From contig JAFTVF010000007.1 in the NCBI GenBank assembly GCA_017465865.1, positions 1 through 64,000 of the forward strand: a DNA stretch of 64,000 nt. Direction: 5' to 3'. A model generated the notes under the pieces. The model saw only the letters and a list, made by a program, of their open reading frames with translations. It was not told the origin of the DNA and did not search any database. Every line of letters starts with the position of its first letter. Position 1 is the stretch's first letter. The position numbers and the translations under genes were made by a program. Positions 44,306-52,676 of the stretch are shown here, piece by piece. This stretch comes from Clostridia bacterium (GTDB lineage Bacteria; Bacillota; Clostridia; Christensenellales; Borkfalkiaceae).

Positions 44306-44887
44306 TTACGCCGCTTGCTGCGCGCGCTGTTGCTTTTTCAAGTTGCTTTTTCTTAAAATTTCCAGCTTGTACGAATTATACCGCAAAATGAACAGCGAGG
44401 GTAAATTGAGTAACAAGTTGACGATCGCCACAGGAATAGACACCGCAAACCAGATCCCCGTCAACGGAAAAAACAACAAAATCGCAAAGCCCAAAAACAG
44501 ACTGAGGAAATGTCCCAGCTCGCCGTAGCAGGCTTCGAGCAAAAACCGATCGAGGTATTCCACGCTTTTAGGATCGGCGATCTTGTTTTTCCGAAAGCCC
44601 GTAAAATGCCCGATTTCGGGGACTTTGTCTTTCCATTTACGGATTTTGAGTTTTTCGTAAAATTTCTTTTCTTTCGCTGATACGGTGTAAATTTTCTTCT
44701 CGTGATTCGCGCATTTCGCGGGCAGAAGCCGCGAGGCGGTCGCCACCAGCGCGTCCACGAGGATCACGAGCACGACGGCGAGCGCGGTAAAGCCGAGCAC
44801 GTATAAAAAGCTCAATCCGCTGACCAGCGTTACGATCGCAGATATCACCAAAATACAGGCGAAAATGATAAGCAGGTATAGTTTCAT
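44306..44887 (-). CDS. Membrane protein resembling glycosyl-4,4'-diaponeurosporenoate acyltransferase (CrtO family)
   Basis: The 193-residue protein has two N-terminal helices (about 4-22 and 28-50), a central soluble part with the block FYEKLKIRKWKDKVPEIGHF, then LEACYGELGHFLSLFLGF and a further hydrophobic pair. That KLxIxxWKDxxPE...ExxxxELxH pattern is what I associate with the CrtO acyltransferase family of staphyloxanthin synthesis. No carotenoid genes are present, so another lipid or glycolipid substrate is likely. It overlaps the PlsC-like gene by four bases (ATGA), indicating joint function. Confidence 0.65.
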   Translation of the reverse strand: MKLYLLIIFACILVISAIVTLVSGLSFLYVLGFTALAVVLVILVDALVATASRLLPAKCANHEKKIYTVSAKEKKFYEKLKIRKWKDKVPEIGHFTGFRKNKIADPKSVEYLDRFLLEACYGELGHFLSLFLGFAILLFFPLTGIWFAVSIPVAIVNLLLNLPSLFILRYNSYKLEILRKSNLKKQQRAQQAA

Positions 44888-45753
44888 TCTTCTTTCGTTC
44901 CTTCCGTGATCTTTTCTTCTTCTGCATATACGAGCGGTATTCCGTAGACCTCCTCGTATTTTGCCTTACACAGCGCATACGCCTCGTTCATCATCTTTTC
45001 CGCGCCCGCTTTTTCGCCGAGCGTGGTATCGGGATAAATCGGCGGCATGATATGTAAGGTATGCCGTTGAATGGGATAGCCGTCGCCATCCAGCCGCGTA
45101 TCGTCCGTCATCGTGATAAACGTGGGCAACACGGGTACGCCCGCACGGTACGCCATCTTAAACCCGCCGACCTTAAACGGACGGGGCTTTTTATAATTCC
45201 ACCACATGCCCTGTTCGGGATAAATAAGAATACTCTCGCCCCGTTTTAACAGCGTATTCACCGCGGACATAAAATTCATCATCGTACGGCGGTTGCGGGA
45301 TAAAGGCAGGGTATTGCAATGACGGAATAAAAATCCGTACAGCCCGGGGAAATTCGTGTAATTCCCCTCGCGAATGATCTTGTAGAGATATTTTCTCGGC
45401 AACGCCTTGCGAATACAATGGAATACGATATAATTATCGAACGCCGAAAAATGGTTACAGGTAACGATCGCGCCGTTTTTCAGCGCGGAAAGATGCTCCT
45501 TGCCCGTTACCCCGTCGATCACCAAAATATCTTTCTTGATAAGTTTAAGGAAATACCGATCGCCGATAAAATTCGCGATCCTGCGCGAAAGCTTGCTCTT
45601 GAATTTTTTACAAAGATAATCTACCTGATCGGGCAACAGCTCGGGCGCTTCGGGATCGTTTTCCACGTCCTCGTCAAATCTGCCCGCTTTTTCGTATTCT
45701 TGAATACGCTCTAATATTTCCAATCTCTCGGGGGAAATTTTCGTTAAATCCAT
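44884..45753 (-). CDS. PlsC-type 1-acylglycerol-3-phosphate acyltransferase family protein
   Basis: Known family: membrane-associated acyl transfer to lysophosphatidic acid or related acceptors. The 289-residue protein has the catalytic NHxxxxD (NHFSAFD), a second motif around NTLPLSRNRR, the substrate-binding YPEQGMWW (in place of EGTRS) and FKVGGFKMAYRAGVPVLPTFI. An 80-residue charged N-terminal extension precedes the domain. Coupled to the downstream CrtO-like gene. The true acceptor is unknown. Confidence 0.85.
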   Translation of the reverse strand: MDLTKISPERLEILERIQEYEKAGRFDEDVENDPEAPELLPDQVDYLCKKFKSKLSRRIANFIGDRYFLKLIKKDILVIDGVTGKEHLSALKNGAIVTCNHFSAFDNYIVFHCIRKALPRKYLYKIIREGNYTNFPGLYGFLFRHCNTLPLSRNRRTMMNFMSAVNTLLKRGESILIYPEQGMWWNYKKPRPFKVGGFKMAYRAGVPVLPTFITMTDDTRLDGDGYPIQRHTLHIMPPIYPDTTLGEKAGAEKMMNEAYALCKAKYEEVYGIPLVYAEEEKITEGTKEE

Positions 45754-45772
45754 ACCTGCCTACCTCATTTTC

Positions 45773-45811
45773 AAAAAAACGCTCAATCGGCGGAACGCTT
45801 TCGTCCCGCCG
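45773..45811. terminator. Stem-loop terminator between GT8 and PlsC-like genes
   Basis: A 10-bp stem (45788-45797 with 45802-45811, one G-T pair) has a four-base loop. Six T residues follow directly on the plus strand; on the minus strand seven T residues come eight bases later. It may attenuate read-through from the GT8 gene. Confidence 0.55.
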
Positions 45812-45822
45812 TTTTTTCGCTT

Positions 45823-46749
45823 TTATTTTCCAAACCGCTTGAAATAATTATCCTCGCGCTCCGCTTCTTTTACGGCAAGCGCCCGCAGCGCGACCTCGCT
45901 GTCCGCGTCCTTTTGTCTTTTCTCCGCGGAATACGAGCGAAGCTCCCCTAAAATTCTTTCGTAGTACTCGCTTCTGCGCGCGTAGTGCCAGAAATGCTCC
46001 TTGAACAGGATATTGTCGTAATGCCAAGGCTTCATCGTGAGATTGTAATGAATGAGCTTCGGCGTTTCGCCCTCGCCGCCGATCGGCATTTTATTCCATT
46101 CGCCGCCGACGAAAACGATCTTGTCTTTACAGATGACGTTGAGATAATCCTGATCCTGCGCCACGGAGAATTTATAGGCTTTCAACAGCCCGCAGAATTT
46201 TCCGTAAAAATCGCTCTTTCTGAACTCGTTCAAATTCATCAAAATAACGCCCGCGTTGAAATATTTCTCCGCCGTCACGCCCAGCGTTTCTTTCGTATAC
46301 AAACGGAATTCGGGCACGACCGCCACCGCTTCGTCGGGAACAGCGCCGATCAGGTTATCGCTAAGCTCGGTGTTGAACAGCTCGCTGATGTCGCCGAGCA
46401 CGATCGTATCGCTGTCGATATACAACGCCTTTTCGTATTCGGGGAACATGTTCGCGATAAAGATACGGTAATACGTAGCGCCCGTGTAATAATCGCGGAG
46501 CTGTAACGAATTTTTCACTTCCTCCAACTTTTCCGAAACGTCGATAAAATGAATACCGAAATTTTCGTCTTGGAACTTCATTACTCTTTCGGTAGCGTTT
46601 TCATGGATATCCGCGTTGAGGATATAAATTTCGTAGCGGTATTCTTTACTTGCGTTTTCTTTCAGCGAATCCAACGACACCGCCAAAAAAGGCAGGTAAT
46701 TTTCGTCGGACGCATAAAAAATCGGAATGATTTTCTTTTCCTTTGCCAT
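45823..46749 (-). CDS. Glycosyltransferase family 8 protein
   Basis: Known family: retaining glycosyltransferases using UDP-sugars. The 308-residue protein has the N-terminal IPIFYASDENYLPFLAVSLDSL, the metal-binding DxD in KALYIDSDTIVLGDISELF, YFNAGVILMNL, AQDQDYLNVICKDK and IHYNLTMKPWHY, all typical GT8 blocks. No membrane anchor. The acceptor may be cell wall, teichoic acid or lipid; the acyltransferases just downstream suggest a glycolipid (inference). Confidence 0.92.
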   Translation of the reverse strand: MAKEKKIIPIFYASDENYLPFLAVSLDSLKENASKEYRYEIYILNADIHENATERVMKFQDENFGIHFIDVSEKLEEVKNSLQLRDYYTGATYYRIFIANMFPEYEKALYIDSDTIVLGDISELFNTELSDNLIGAVPDEAVAVVPEFRLYTKETLGVTAEKYFNAGVILMNLNEFRKSDFYGKFCGLLKAYKFSVAQDQDYLNVICKDKIVFVGGEWNKMPIGGEGETPKLIHYNLTMKPWHYDNILFKEHFWHYARRSEYYERILGELRSYSAEKRQKDADSEVALRALAVKEAEREDNYFKRFGK

Positions 46750-46885
46750 ATTTATCTTTTCTCCTATCTATTTTCTCAGTTAAACGATCGGGCACGGCAG
46801 TTACCGAAACCGCCCTCTTACCCGTCGGCGATAACTATTTTATATCATTTTTTTCCAAAACACAACCCCGAAACCCCGTTTTTTG

Positions 46886-46949
46886 CTCTACTTGCCCAAA
46901 AATGCACTCTACTGACCAAAAAAAGCAACTCTACTCACAGTAGAATTGC
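46886..46949 (-). terminator. Terminator of the dtd/phnP-like unit with triplicated CTCTACT word
   Basis: An 11-position stem (46925-46935 with 46939-46949) with a three-base loop and seven following T residues on the minus strand directly follows the phnP-like stop. The stem word CTCTACT recurs at 46907 and 46886 (spacing 22 and 21), each with an A-rich neighbour, as if the terminator arm had been duplicated. The remaining 46750-46880 gap is the GT8 leader, with a small stem near 46790-46825. Confidence 0.85.
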
Positions 46950-46960
46950 CGTTTTTTGCT

Positions 46961-47824
46961 TCAAATTTCTATTTTCGATCCGTCAAACGTCGGTAAAAAA
47001 CCATATTCTGCTTTCGCCTTTTCGAGCGTTTCCCGAAACGGCTCGTTGTTATGAGAATAATGCGTGATCGCATACCTGGTATGCCCGTCCGCAATCTTTC
47101 GGCGCAGAAATTCCGTTTGCATCGCCTTGTTGTCTTCCAAGCCCATATGCCTTGAAACCTCGCCCGCGGTGCGGAATAAAAAGGTACAGTCAAAGGTAAC
47201 GAGATCGACGGTTTTGTTTTTTGCGGTAAGATATTTTTCAAGATAATCGAGCGTTTCCGTCGGCAGTCTGCCCGTATCCGTTAAATGCAGATAGGCTTTC
47301 TCTCCTTTTTCGATGAGGTAGACGAACGCCCTTTCCGTTTTGCTGTGCTGGGCAAGAAGCGCGGTTGCCGTATATTCCCCGTCTTCTTTTTTCCCAAACG
47401 AGAATGGCGAAAACGGCTGAATTTCCCGTACGCGGATATTCTGTGCGACCTCCGTACGAAGCTCGCGGCGGGTACATTCCGCAAAGATTTTCACCACTTC
47501 GGCGTTGCCGAAGATCGTGAGCGGCGAAGAAAGCTCCGAGCAATATTTATAACCGCGGAGAATGAAATCGTGCGCGTAAAAATGGTCCATGTGGCTGTGG
47601 GTGATAAGGAGATACTGCAATTTTGCAAGATCGACGTTAAAGCGCAGGGCGTGATAATAGGCGTCGGGAGGGAAATCGATCCCGACGGTATCGTCTAAAA
47701 TGAGTTGTGAACGGGTATGGTATTCGCTTTCTCCGCGTTTTCTGATCTCGCGACAGGTATCGCACTTACAGAACATCGCAGGTACGCCCTCCGCCGCGCC
47801 CGTGCCCAAAAATTGCAGCTCCAT
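46961..47824 (-). CDS. PhnP-like metallo-beta-lactamase-fold phosphodiesterase
   Basis: The 287-residue protein starts MELQFLGTGAAEGVPAMFCKCDTCREI. The CxCxxC cluster matches the structural zinc site of PhnP, the phosphoribosyl cyclic phosphodiesterase. The active-site motif THSHMDHFYAHD is intact, with later ligands in LTDTG and TFDC and a C-terminal HYSHNN. The reaction is a cyclic or small phosphodiester in relatives; no phosphonate genes are nearby, so the substrate is open. The open frame continues upstream, but that part overlaps dtd out of frame and is rejected. It begins two bases after dtd. Confidence 0.85.
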   Translation of the reverse strand: MELQFLGTGAAEGVPAMFCKCDTCREIRKRGESEYHTRSQLILDDTVGIDFPPDAYYHALRFNVDLAKLQYLLITHSHMDHFYAHDFILRGYKYCSELSSPLTIFGNAEVVKIFAECTRRELRTEVAQNIRVREIQPFSPFSFGKKEDGEYTATALLAQHSKTERAFVYLIEKGEKAYLHLTDTGRLPTETLDYLEKYLTAKNKTVDLVTFDCTFLFRTAGEVSRHMGLEDNKAMQTEFLRRKIADGHTRYAITHYSHNNEPFRETLEKAKAEYGFLPTFDGSKIEI

Positions 47825-47826
47825 CG

Positions 47827-48264
47827 TTATATCTCCAACAGTATCGTAACCGGTCCGTCGTTGTGTTGCTCGATTTGCATATCCGCGCCGAACACCCCTT
47901 TTTTCACCGTAACGCCGTAAGAAGAAAGCTCGTTGACCGCAAAGTCGTATAACGGTCGTGCTTTTTCGGGACGTTCCGCAAGCGTAAAGCTGGGTCTGTT
48001 CCCGTGCGACGCGTCGCCGTAAAGAGTGAATTGCGACACCAGCAGCACTTCTCCGCCGACGTCTTTTACAGATAAGTTCATTTTGCCGTTCTCGTCCTCG
48101 AAGATACGAAGCCCCGCGATCTTTTTGGCAAGATACGCCGCTTCCTTTTCGGTATCCCCGACTTTTACGCCCAAAAACACCGTCAAACCGAACGGGATCT
48201 CGGAAATAAGCTCTCCGTCTACTGACAAGGTCGTTTTCTTTACACGCTGTACCACTGCTTTCAT
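47827..48264 (-). CDS. dtd: D-aminoacyl-tRNA deacylase
   Basis: Known role: removes D-amino acids (and glycine from tRNA-Ala) mischarged on tRNA. The 145-residue protein starts MKAVVQRVKKTTLSVDGELI and has both signatures, LLVSQFTLYGD and the Gly-cisPro region NDGPVTILLE. An upstream in-frame start at 48315 lies in the terminator hairpin region, so 48264 is used (AAGGAG nearby). In many Firmicutes dtd follows relA; here it precedes a PhnP-like gene. Confidence 0.94.
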   Translation of the reverse strand: MKAVVQRVKKTTLSVDGELISEIPFGLTVFLGVKVGDTEKEAAYLAKKIAGLRIFEDENGKMNLSVKDVGGEVLLVSQFTLYGDASHGNRPSFTLAERPEKARPLYDFAVNELSSYGVTVKKGVFGADMQIEQHNDGPVTILLEI

Positions 48265-48290
48265 AACGTTCTCCTTCCTTGTACAAGAAA

Positions 48291-48313
48291 ACGCAGGATA
48301 GGTCGTATCCTGC
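48291..48313. terminator. Stem-loop terminator downstream of efp
   Basis: Eight-pair stem GCAGGATA/TATCCTGC (48293-48300, 48306-48313) with a five-base loop. GTTTTCTT follows on the minus strand and a T-rich run follows on the plus strand. Separates efp from dtd. Confidence 0.7.
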
Positions 48314-48349
48314 ATTTTCCGTTTTTGTTAAAGCAAGTATTGATCGTAA

Positions 48350-48913
48350 TTATACGCGGCTCATGTATTCGCCCGTTCTCGTATCGATACGGATCGTTTC
48401 GCCCTCTTCTACGAACATAGGAACTTGAATGGTCGCGCCCGTTTCCACTTTCGCGTTCTTCATAACGTTGGTAGCGGTGTTGCCTTTAACGCCGGGTTCT
48501 GCCTCGATGACTTTGAGTTCAACGAAGTTTTCGGGTTCAACGGAGAACGCTTTGCCGTAAAGGAATTTTACGGTAACGGTATCGTTTTCCTTGATATATT
48601 TCAGCGCTTCTTCTACCTGATCGAAGGAAAGCATTTCCTGATTGTATTCCTCGTCCATGAATACGTAGAACTCGCCGTCAAAGTAGGAATACGTCATCTT
48701 CTTGGTTTCTACCTGCGCCGTTTCGAGCTTGGTCGTAGGGTTAAAGGTTTCGTTGGATAAAACCTGTCCCGTAACCACGTTTTTCAGGGTCGTTCTTACG
48801 AACGCCGCGCCTTTACCGGGCTTTACGTGCTGGAAGTCGGTAACGGTGTAAACGCCGCTCTTGTACTCGAAAGTTGCGCCTTTACGAATATCGCCTGCCA
48901 AAATCTGTGCCAT
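48350..48913 (-). CDS. efp: Elongation factor P
   Basis: Known role: rescues ribosomes stalled at polyproline. The 187-residue protein is full length, with [19 protein letters not shown], the loop [16 protein letters not shown] bearing the modifiable Lys, and the C-terminal [31 protein letters not shown]. efp after a pepP-type aminopeptidase gene is the standard Firmicute order. Confidence 0.97.
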   Translation of the reverse strand: MAQILAGDIRKGATFEYKSGVYTVTDFQHVKPGKGAAFVRTTLKNVVTGQVLSNETFNPTTKLETAQVETKKMTYSYFDGEFYVFMDEEYNQEMLSFDQVEEALKYIKENDTVTVKFLYGKAFSVEPENFVELKVIEAEPGVKGNTATNVMKNAKVETGATIQVPMFVEEGETIRIDTRTGEYMSRV

Positions 48914-48951
48914 ACAATTATTTCTCCTTGTACACTAATAATTTTCTTTTT

Positions 48952-50007
48952 TTATAAAATCACAAGCTCTCTGTCCGTTTTGGACATAAAACTCATCACT
49001 TTTCCGTCTTTTAAGGTGATCGTATCCTCGATCCGAATCCCGAACTCGCCCGCTTTGTACACGCCCGGCTCGTCCGAGAACACCATGTTGTCTTTCAATA
49101 CCGTGTCGCTCCTTGGCGAAATGCCCGGCGCTTCGTGCACGTTCAAGCCGATTCCGTGCCCCAAAGAATGGGTGAATAATTCGCCCAAGCCCTGACTTTT
49201 CAGATACTCGCGCGCGATCGCGTCCCCCTCTTTGCCCGTCATACCGCTCGTCAAATTCTCTTTCACGAGGTTATGCGCGGTAAGCACGGCGGCGTACGCC
49301 TTTTTGAATTCCTCGTGCTTTCCGTCGTCGCCGAACAAAAACGTACGCGTGATATCCGAACAGTACCCGTTGACTCGGCAACCGAAGTCGATCAAAATTT
49401 CGTCGCCGAACGCAAGTTTCGTCAAACCCGTTTCGTGGTGCGGCACAGCCGCGTGCGCGCCGAACGCTACGATCGTTTCAAACGCCAGACCCTGCGCGCC
49501 GCGTTTGCGCATTTCGTATTCGAGCAACGCCGCAGCTTCCGTTTCCGTCATTCCCGCCTTGATCTGCGGCAACAGCGCGTTGAACGCGTCCTCGGCGATC
49601 TCGCATGCCTTTTGGATATTTTCAAGCTCCCAGTCGTTTTTCACCGACATTGCCGATTTCAACGGCTCGTCCACGTTTACGAGCTTTACGCCTGCATTTT
49701 CCAGCGTGAGATATTCCACGTGGGAGATCTGGTCAAACGAAACGCCTACGCTTTGATAGCCTTTCAGCCGCTCCAGAATTTCGCTCTGTTTATACAGAAC
49801 GGGCGTTACGTCCGTGCCACTTAGCAGTTTTTCCGCGGCTTCCATATACCGCATATCCGTATACAGCGTCGTACCCGTTTCGTCCACGATCACACAACCG
49901 TTCTCAGGCTCGATCCCCGTCAGATACCGAAGCAAAAACAAACACGAGGTCGTAATCGCTTCGCAACCGCATAACGGCAGGACTTTTTTTCCGTTCGTTC
50001 GTACCAT
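48952..50007 (-). CDS. pepP: M24-family Xaa-Pro aminopeptidase
   Basis: Known role: removes N-terminal residues preceding proline. The 351-residue protein has an N-terminal creatinase-like domain and the pita-bread domain with all five metal ligands visible in context: LIDFGCRVNGYCSDITRTF (two Asp), HSLGHGIGLNVHEAPGI (His), VFSDEPGVY (Glu) and GIRIEDTI (Glu). It heads the pepP-efp unit from a good promoter. Confidence 0.92.
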   Translation of the reverse strand: MVRTNGKKVLPLCGCEAITTSCLFLLRYLTGIEPENGCVIVDETGTTLYTDMRYMEAAEKLLSGTDVTPVLYKQSEILERLKGYQSVGVSFDQISHVEYLTLENAGVKLVNVDEPLKSAMSVKNDWELENIQKACEIAEDAFNALLPQIKAGMTETEAAALLEYEMRKRGAQGLAFETIVAFGAHAAVPHHETGLTKLAFGDEILIDFGCRVNGYCSDITRTFLFGDDGKHEEFKKAYAAVLTAHNLVKENLTSGMTGKEGDAIAREYLKSQGLGELFTHSLGHGIGLNVHEAPGISPRSDTVLKDNMVFSDEPGVYKAGEFGIRIEDTITLKDGKVMSFMSKTDRELVIL

Positions 50008-50026
50008 ACTCTTCCTCTTATTCTAT

Positions 50027-50055
50027 ATTGTAGCAAAAATTTTCCCGTTCGTCAA
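50027..50055 (-). promoter_or_regulatory. Sigma-A-type promoter for pepP-efp
   Basis: Minus-strand TTGACG (50050-50055), 17-base spacer, TACAAT (50027-50032), about 20 bases upstream of the pepP start. Confidence 0.75.
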
Positions 50056-50082
50056 GTGTACGGCGATCAATCGCGAGGATTT

Positions 50083-50928
50083 TTATTGCCCAAAATACAC
50101 TTTTTTCATATACGCGGCGTCTTCCGCCTGCGTACCCGCGCTTTCGCTCACGATATACGGCTCGAGCGCCAGCTCTTTCAAGGCAACCGCCAAAGGCTCA
50201 AACTCAGGTCCGAACACGTCGTCCTCAAACGTAAGATGCTTGATCTCGCCTTTCGCGGAATACATGATCTTCGAAAAATGCACGTGGAAATGTTTCATTC
50301 GCTCGTAACCCAGCTCGTCGAGCATATACTGCAAACGGCTCTTATAATCTTGAACCGTTTTCAACGAGCCTTGCTCGCGCGCGTTGATATGCCCGAAATC
50401 CACGCAGGGCGTGAACACGGGATCGATCTTACAAAACAGCACGATCTCCTCCACCGTGCCGATCTGCGCGAGCTTGCCCATCGTTTCGGGACAAAAAATC
50501 ATATCTTGCATACTATTGAGATAAATATAATCGCGGAGAATTTTCAAGCGTTCCTCGGTCAAAGCAACCGCTTCTTCGCGGCTCGCCTTGCCCTGTGCCG
50601 CGGGGTGAAACACCACTCTTTTTCCACCCATGTATTTAAGCATTTTCGCCGTATCGAGAATATACCCGTAGGATTTCGCCGCCATTTCGTCGTCAGGGTT
50701 CGCAAGATTGACAAAGTACGGCGCGTGCGCGGATATCTCCACGCCCTCGGACGCAAACGCCTCGCCGATAGAGATCGCCTTATCTTCCGTCATTCTAACC
50801 CCTCTGCCGAACGAGTATTCGAAACAGTCCAGACCGCGTTTTTTTACAAACGCCGCCGCTTCTTCCGTATGCGAATACCCCTCCGCGTAAAAACTCTCGC
50901 AGTTACCGCTCGGCCCGAATTTAATCAT
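50083..50928 (-). CDS. TIM-barrel protein, endonuclease IV-like
   Basis: The 281-residue protein resembles the AP endonuclease family 2 barrel: SAHAPYFVNLANPDDE, RVVFHPAAQG, MIFCPETMGKLAQIGTVEEI, CVDFGHINARE, HFHVHFSK. These supply the His/Glu/Asp metal ligands of Nfo and sugar isomerases of the same fold. Sequence drift (for example SESAGT near the end) makes either DNA repair or a metabolic role possible. It overlaps ribF by eight bases. Confidence 0.8.
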   Translation of the reverse strand: MIKFGPSGNCESFYAEGYSHTEEAAAFVKKRGLDCFEYSFGRGVRMTEDKAISIGEAFASEGVEISAHAPYFVNLANPDDEMAAKSYGYILDTAKMLKYMGGKRVVFHPAAQGKASREEAVALTEERLKILRDYIYLNSMQDMIFCPETMGKLAQIGTVEEIVLFCKIDPVFTPCVDFGHINAREQGSLKTVQDYKSRLQYMLDELGYERMKHFHVHFSKIMYSAKGEIKHLTFEDDVFGPEFEPLAVALKELALEPYIVSESAGTQAEDAAYMKKVYFGQ

Positions 50929-51787
50929 GCTCTCTTACCGTCCTTATATCTTTGATTAGCTGCGCTTTCAGATCTTCCGCGCCGTCGAATTTACGGATAT
51001 CCCGCAGATACCGCACGAACTCGACTTTGAGCGTACACCCGTACAAATCCCCGTCAAACCCGTCCAAATACGTTTCCGTCCACACTTTTTCGTCCGCAAA
51101 CGTGGGGCGTGCGCCGTAATTCGTAATCCCTTTATACGTTTTCCCGTCCACCGCAACGCGCGTTTCGTATACTCCCTTTTTTAAGGGGCATTTGCCTTGC
51201 GGATAGGCGATATTCGCCGTCGGAAACCCGATCGTGCGCCCGACCTGTCTATCCTTTTGTACTTCTCCCATAAGGAAAAACCGTTCGCCCAAAAGCGCGG
51301 TCGCTTTTTCCGTTTCGCCCGCGCCGACCAGCGTTTTTATATAGCGCGAACTGACTTTTTCGCCGTCGATTTCCACCAGCGGAAGCACTTCAACGCATAC
51401 CTGCCCGACTTTTTTTAGAGTTTCGGGCGTACCCACCGCCTGTGCGCCGAAACGGAAATCTTCCCCGCAAACGAAAAGTTTCGGAGAAAACTCCCGCCGC
51501 AAAAGGCGTATAAATTCGTCGGGGGAAAGGTCTTTGATCTCGGAAAAGGGCAACTCGAACACGAAATCCACGCCGTTCTCCTTAAAAATCCGTTCCCTTT
51601 CGGCAAAGGTGAACAGTCCGTCCTCTTTACCGCCGACGATGGTCATGATCCCGACGGGAAAACCGCTGTCTTTCGCGCACGCGAGCAAACGGCGGTGTCC
51701 TACGTGCAAGCCGTCAAACCCGCCGAGCAGCATCGCCGTACCCGCCGCAATATTCCGTTTTTCCGTCAGAAACACTCTTTTTAACAT
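50921..51787 (-). CDS. ribF: Bifunctional riboflavin kinase/FAD synthetase
   Basis: Known role: makes FMN and FAD. The 288-residue protein has the nucleotidyltransferase HxGH motif in LLGGFDGLHVGHRRLL and the C-terminal kinase domain with VGRTIGFPTANI and KGITNYGARPTF. It follows truB with a seven-base overlap, the common truB-ribF pair. Confidence 0.95.
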   Translation of the reverse strand: MLKRVFLTEKRNIAAGTAMLLGGFDGLHVGHRRLLACAKDSGFPVGIMTIVGGKEDGLFTFAERERIFKENGVDFVFELPFSEIKDLSPDEFIRLLRREFSPKLFVCGEDFRFGAQAVGTPETLKKVGQVCVEVLPLVEIDGEKVSSRYIKTLVGAGETEKATALLGERFFLMGEVQKDRQVGRTIGFPTANIAYPQGKCPLKKGVYETRVAVDGKTYKGITNYGARPTFADEKVWTETYLDGFDGDLYGCTLKVEFVRYLRDIRKFDGAEDLKAQLIKDIRTVREHD

Positions 51788-52665
51788 AATTTCGTTTTCG
51801 CTTTCGCCTGTCCGTTTACAACTTCCGCCACGCCGTAAAATTCGCCGTCGCGATAAATTTTATACAACCCGTCCTCTTCGTCCACCGCTACGCGCTGACC
51901 GTTGTACAGCTTTTCCGATTGTCTTTCGGTAAGCAAAAGATCGTCAAACGGCAACACGCGCTCGGTAGGAATGATCAGCTCTTCGAGCGCCGCTACGGAC
52001 GGATCGCTTTCCAGCACCGAAAAATCGATCGCTTCGGGGAGTAAAAAACAACCGCTTTGCGTACGGCACAGGGAGCTCATCACGGCTTTCGTATCCAACG
52101 CCGCCGCGATATCCCGTGCAAGAGAATGGATATACGTACCGCCACCGCAACGGATCTTAACGCGGTAGGTGTTTTCTTTTTCCGTGCTTTTCCCCAAAAG
52201 TTCCATACCGTAGATATGCACTTTTTTGGGCGGCAACTCGAAATCGATACCCGCCCGCGCTAAGTCGTAGCCCCGTCTGCCGTTGATATTTTTCGCGCTG
52301 TACTTCGGCGGGACTTGCATAATATCCCCGAAAAAGCTCGGTAAAACCGACGAGATTTGCGTTTCATCGGGTACGTGCCCCCCGTAAACGAGGTTGCCCG
52401 TGCTATCAAGCGTGTCCGAATCCACGCCGAAAGTAAACTCCGCGATATATTCTTTTTCCTTTTCGAGGAAATAATCGAACAGGCGGGTGGCGTTGCCGAC
52501 CCCGACGGGCAGAACGCCGCTTGCCAAAGGGTCGAGCGTGCCCATGTGTCCGCAGGGTACGCCCGTCAACCATTTGAGTTTATTAACGACCGTCGAGGAC
52601 ACGAGCCCCGAGGGTTTGTTGACGTTGAAAAAACCGAAGGTTTTTATCTTTTCCGTTCTTTTCAC
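51781..52665 (-). CDS. truB: tRNA pseudouridine(55) synthase TruB
   Basis: Known role: pseudouridine 55 in the T-loop of tRNAs. The protein has GFFNVNKPSGLVSSTVVNKL, the catalytic GHMGTLDPLASGVLPVGVGNATR, RGYDLARAGI and RCGGGTYIHSLARDI, plus a PUA-like C-terminus. Start: a GTG at 52665 with GGGG six bases upstream is preferred; a TTG at 52680 overlapping the pheT stop (TTGA) is the alternative (299 residues). Confidence 0.93.
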   Translation of the reverse strand: MKRTEKIKTFGFFNVNKPSGLVSSTVVNKLKWLTGVPCGHMGTLDPLASGVLPVGVGNATRLFDYFLEKEKEYIAEFTFGVDSDTLDSTGNLVYGGHVPDETQISSVLPSFFGDIMQVPPKYSAKNINGRRGYDLARAGIDFELPPKKVHIYGMELLGKSTEKENTYRVKIRCGGGTYIHSLARDIAAALDTKAVMSSLCRTQSGCFLLPEAIDFSVLESDPSVAALEELIIPTERVLPFDDLLLTERQSEKLYNGQRVAVDEEDGLYKIYRDGEFYGVAEVVNGQAKAKTKLC

Positions 52666-52676
52666 CGTATACCCCG

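Noticed and set aside
45788..45820. Strong plus-strand terminator as evidence of a plus-strand gene
   Set aside because: No plausible plus-strand gene or RNA precedes it; the hairpin is inherently bidirectional.
46886..46935. Short regularly spaced repeats as a CRISPR remnant
   Set aside because: Only three seven-base copies at 21-22 base spacing, no cas genes, and one copy forms a terminator stem.
47825..48286. N-terminal extension of the PhnP-like protein (441-residue frame)
   Set aside because: The extra part overlaps dtd in another frame and is Arg-rich nonsense; the conserved start MELQFLG is at 47824.
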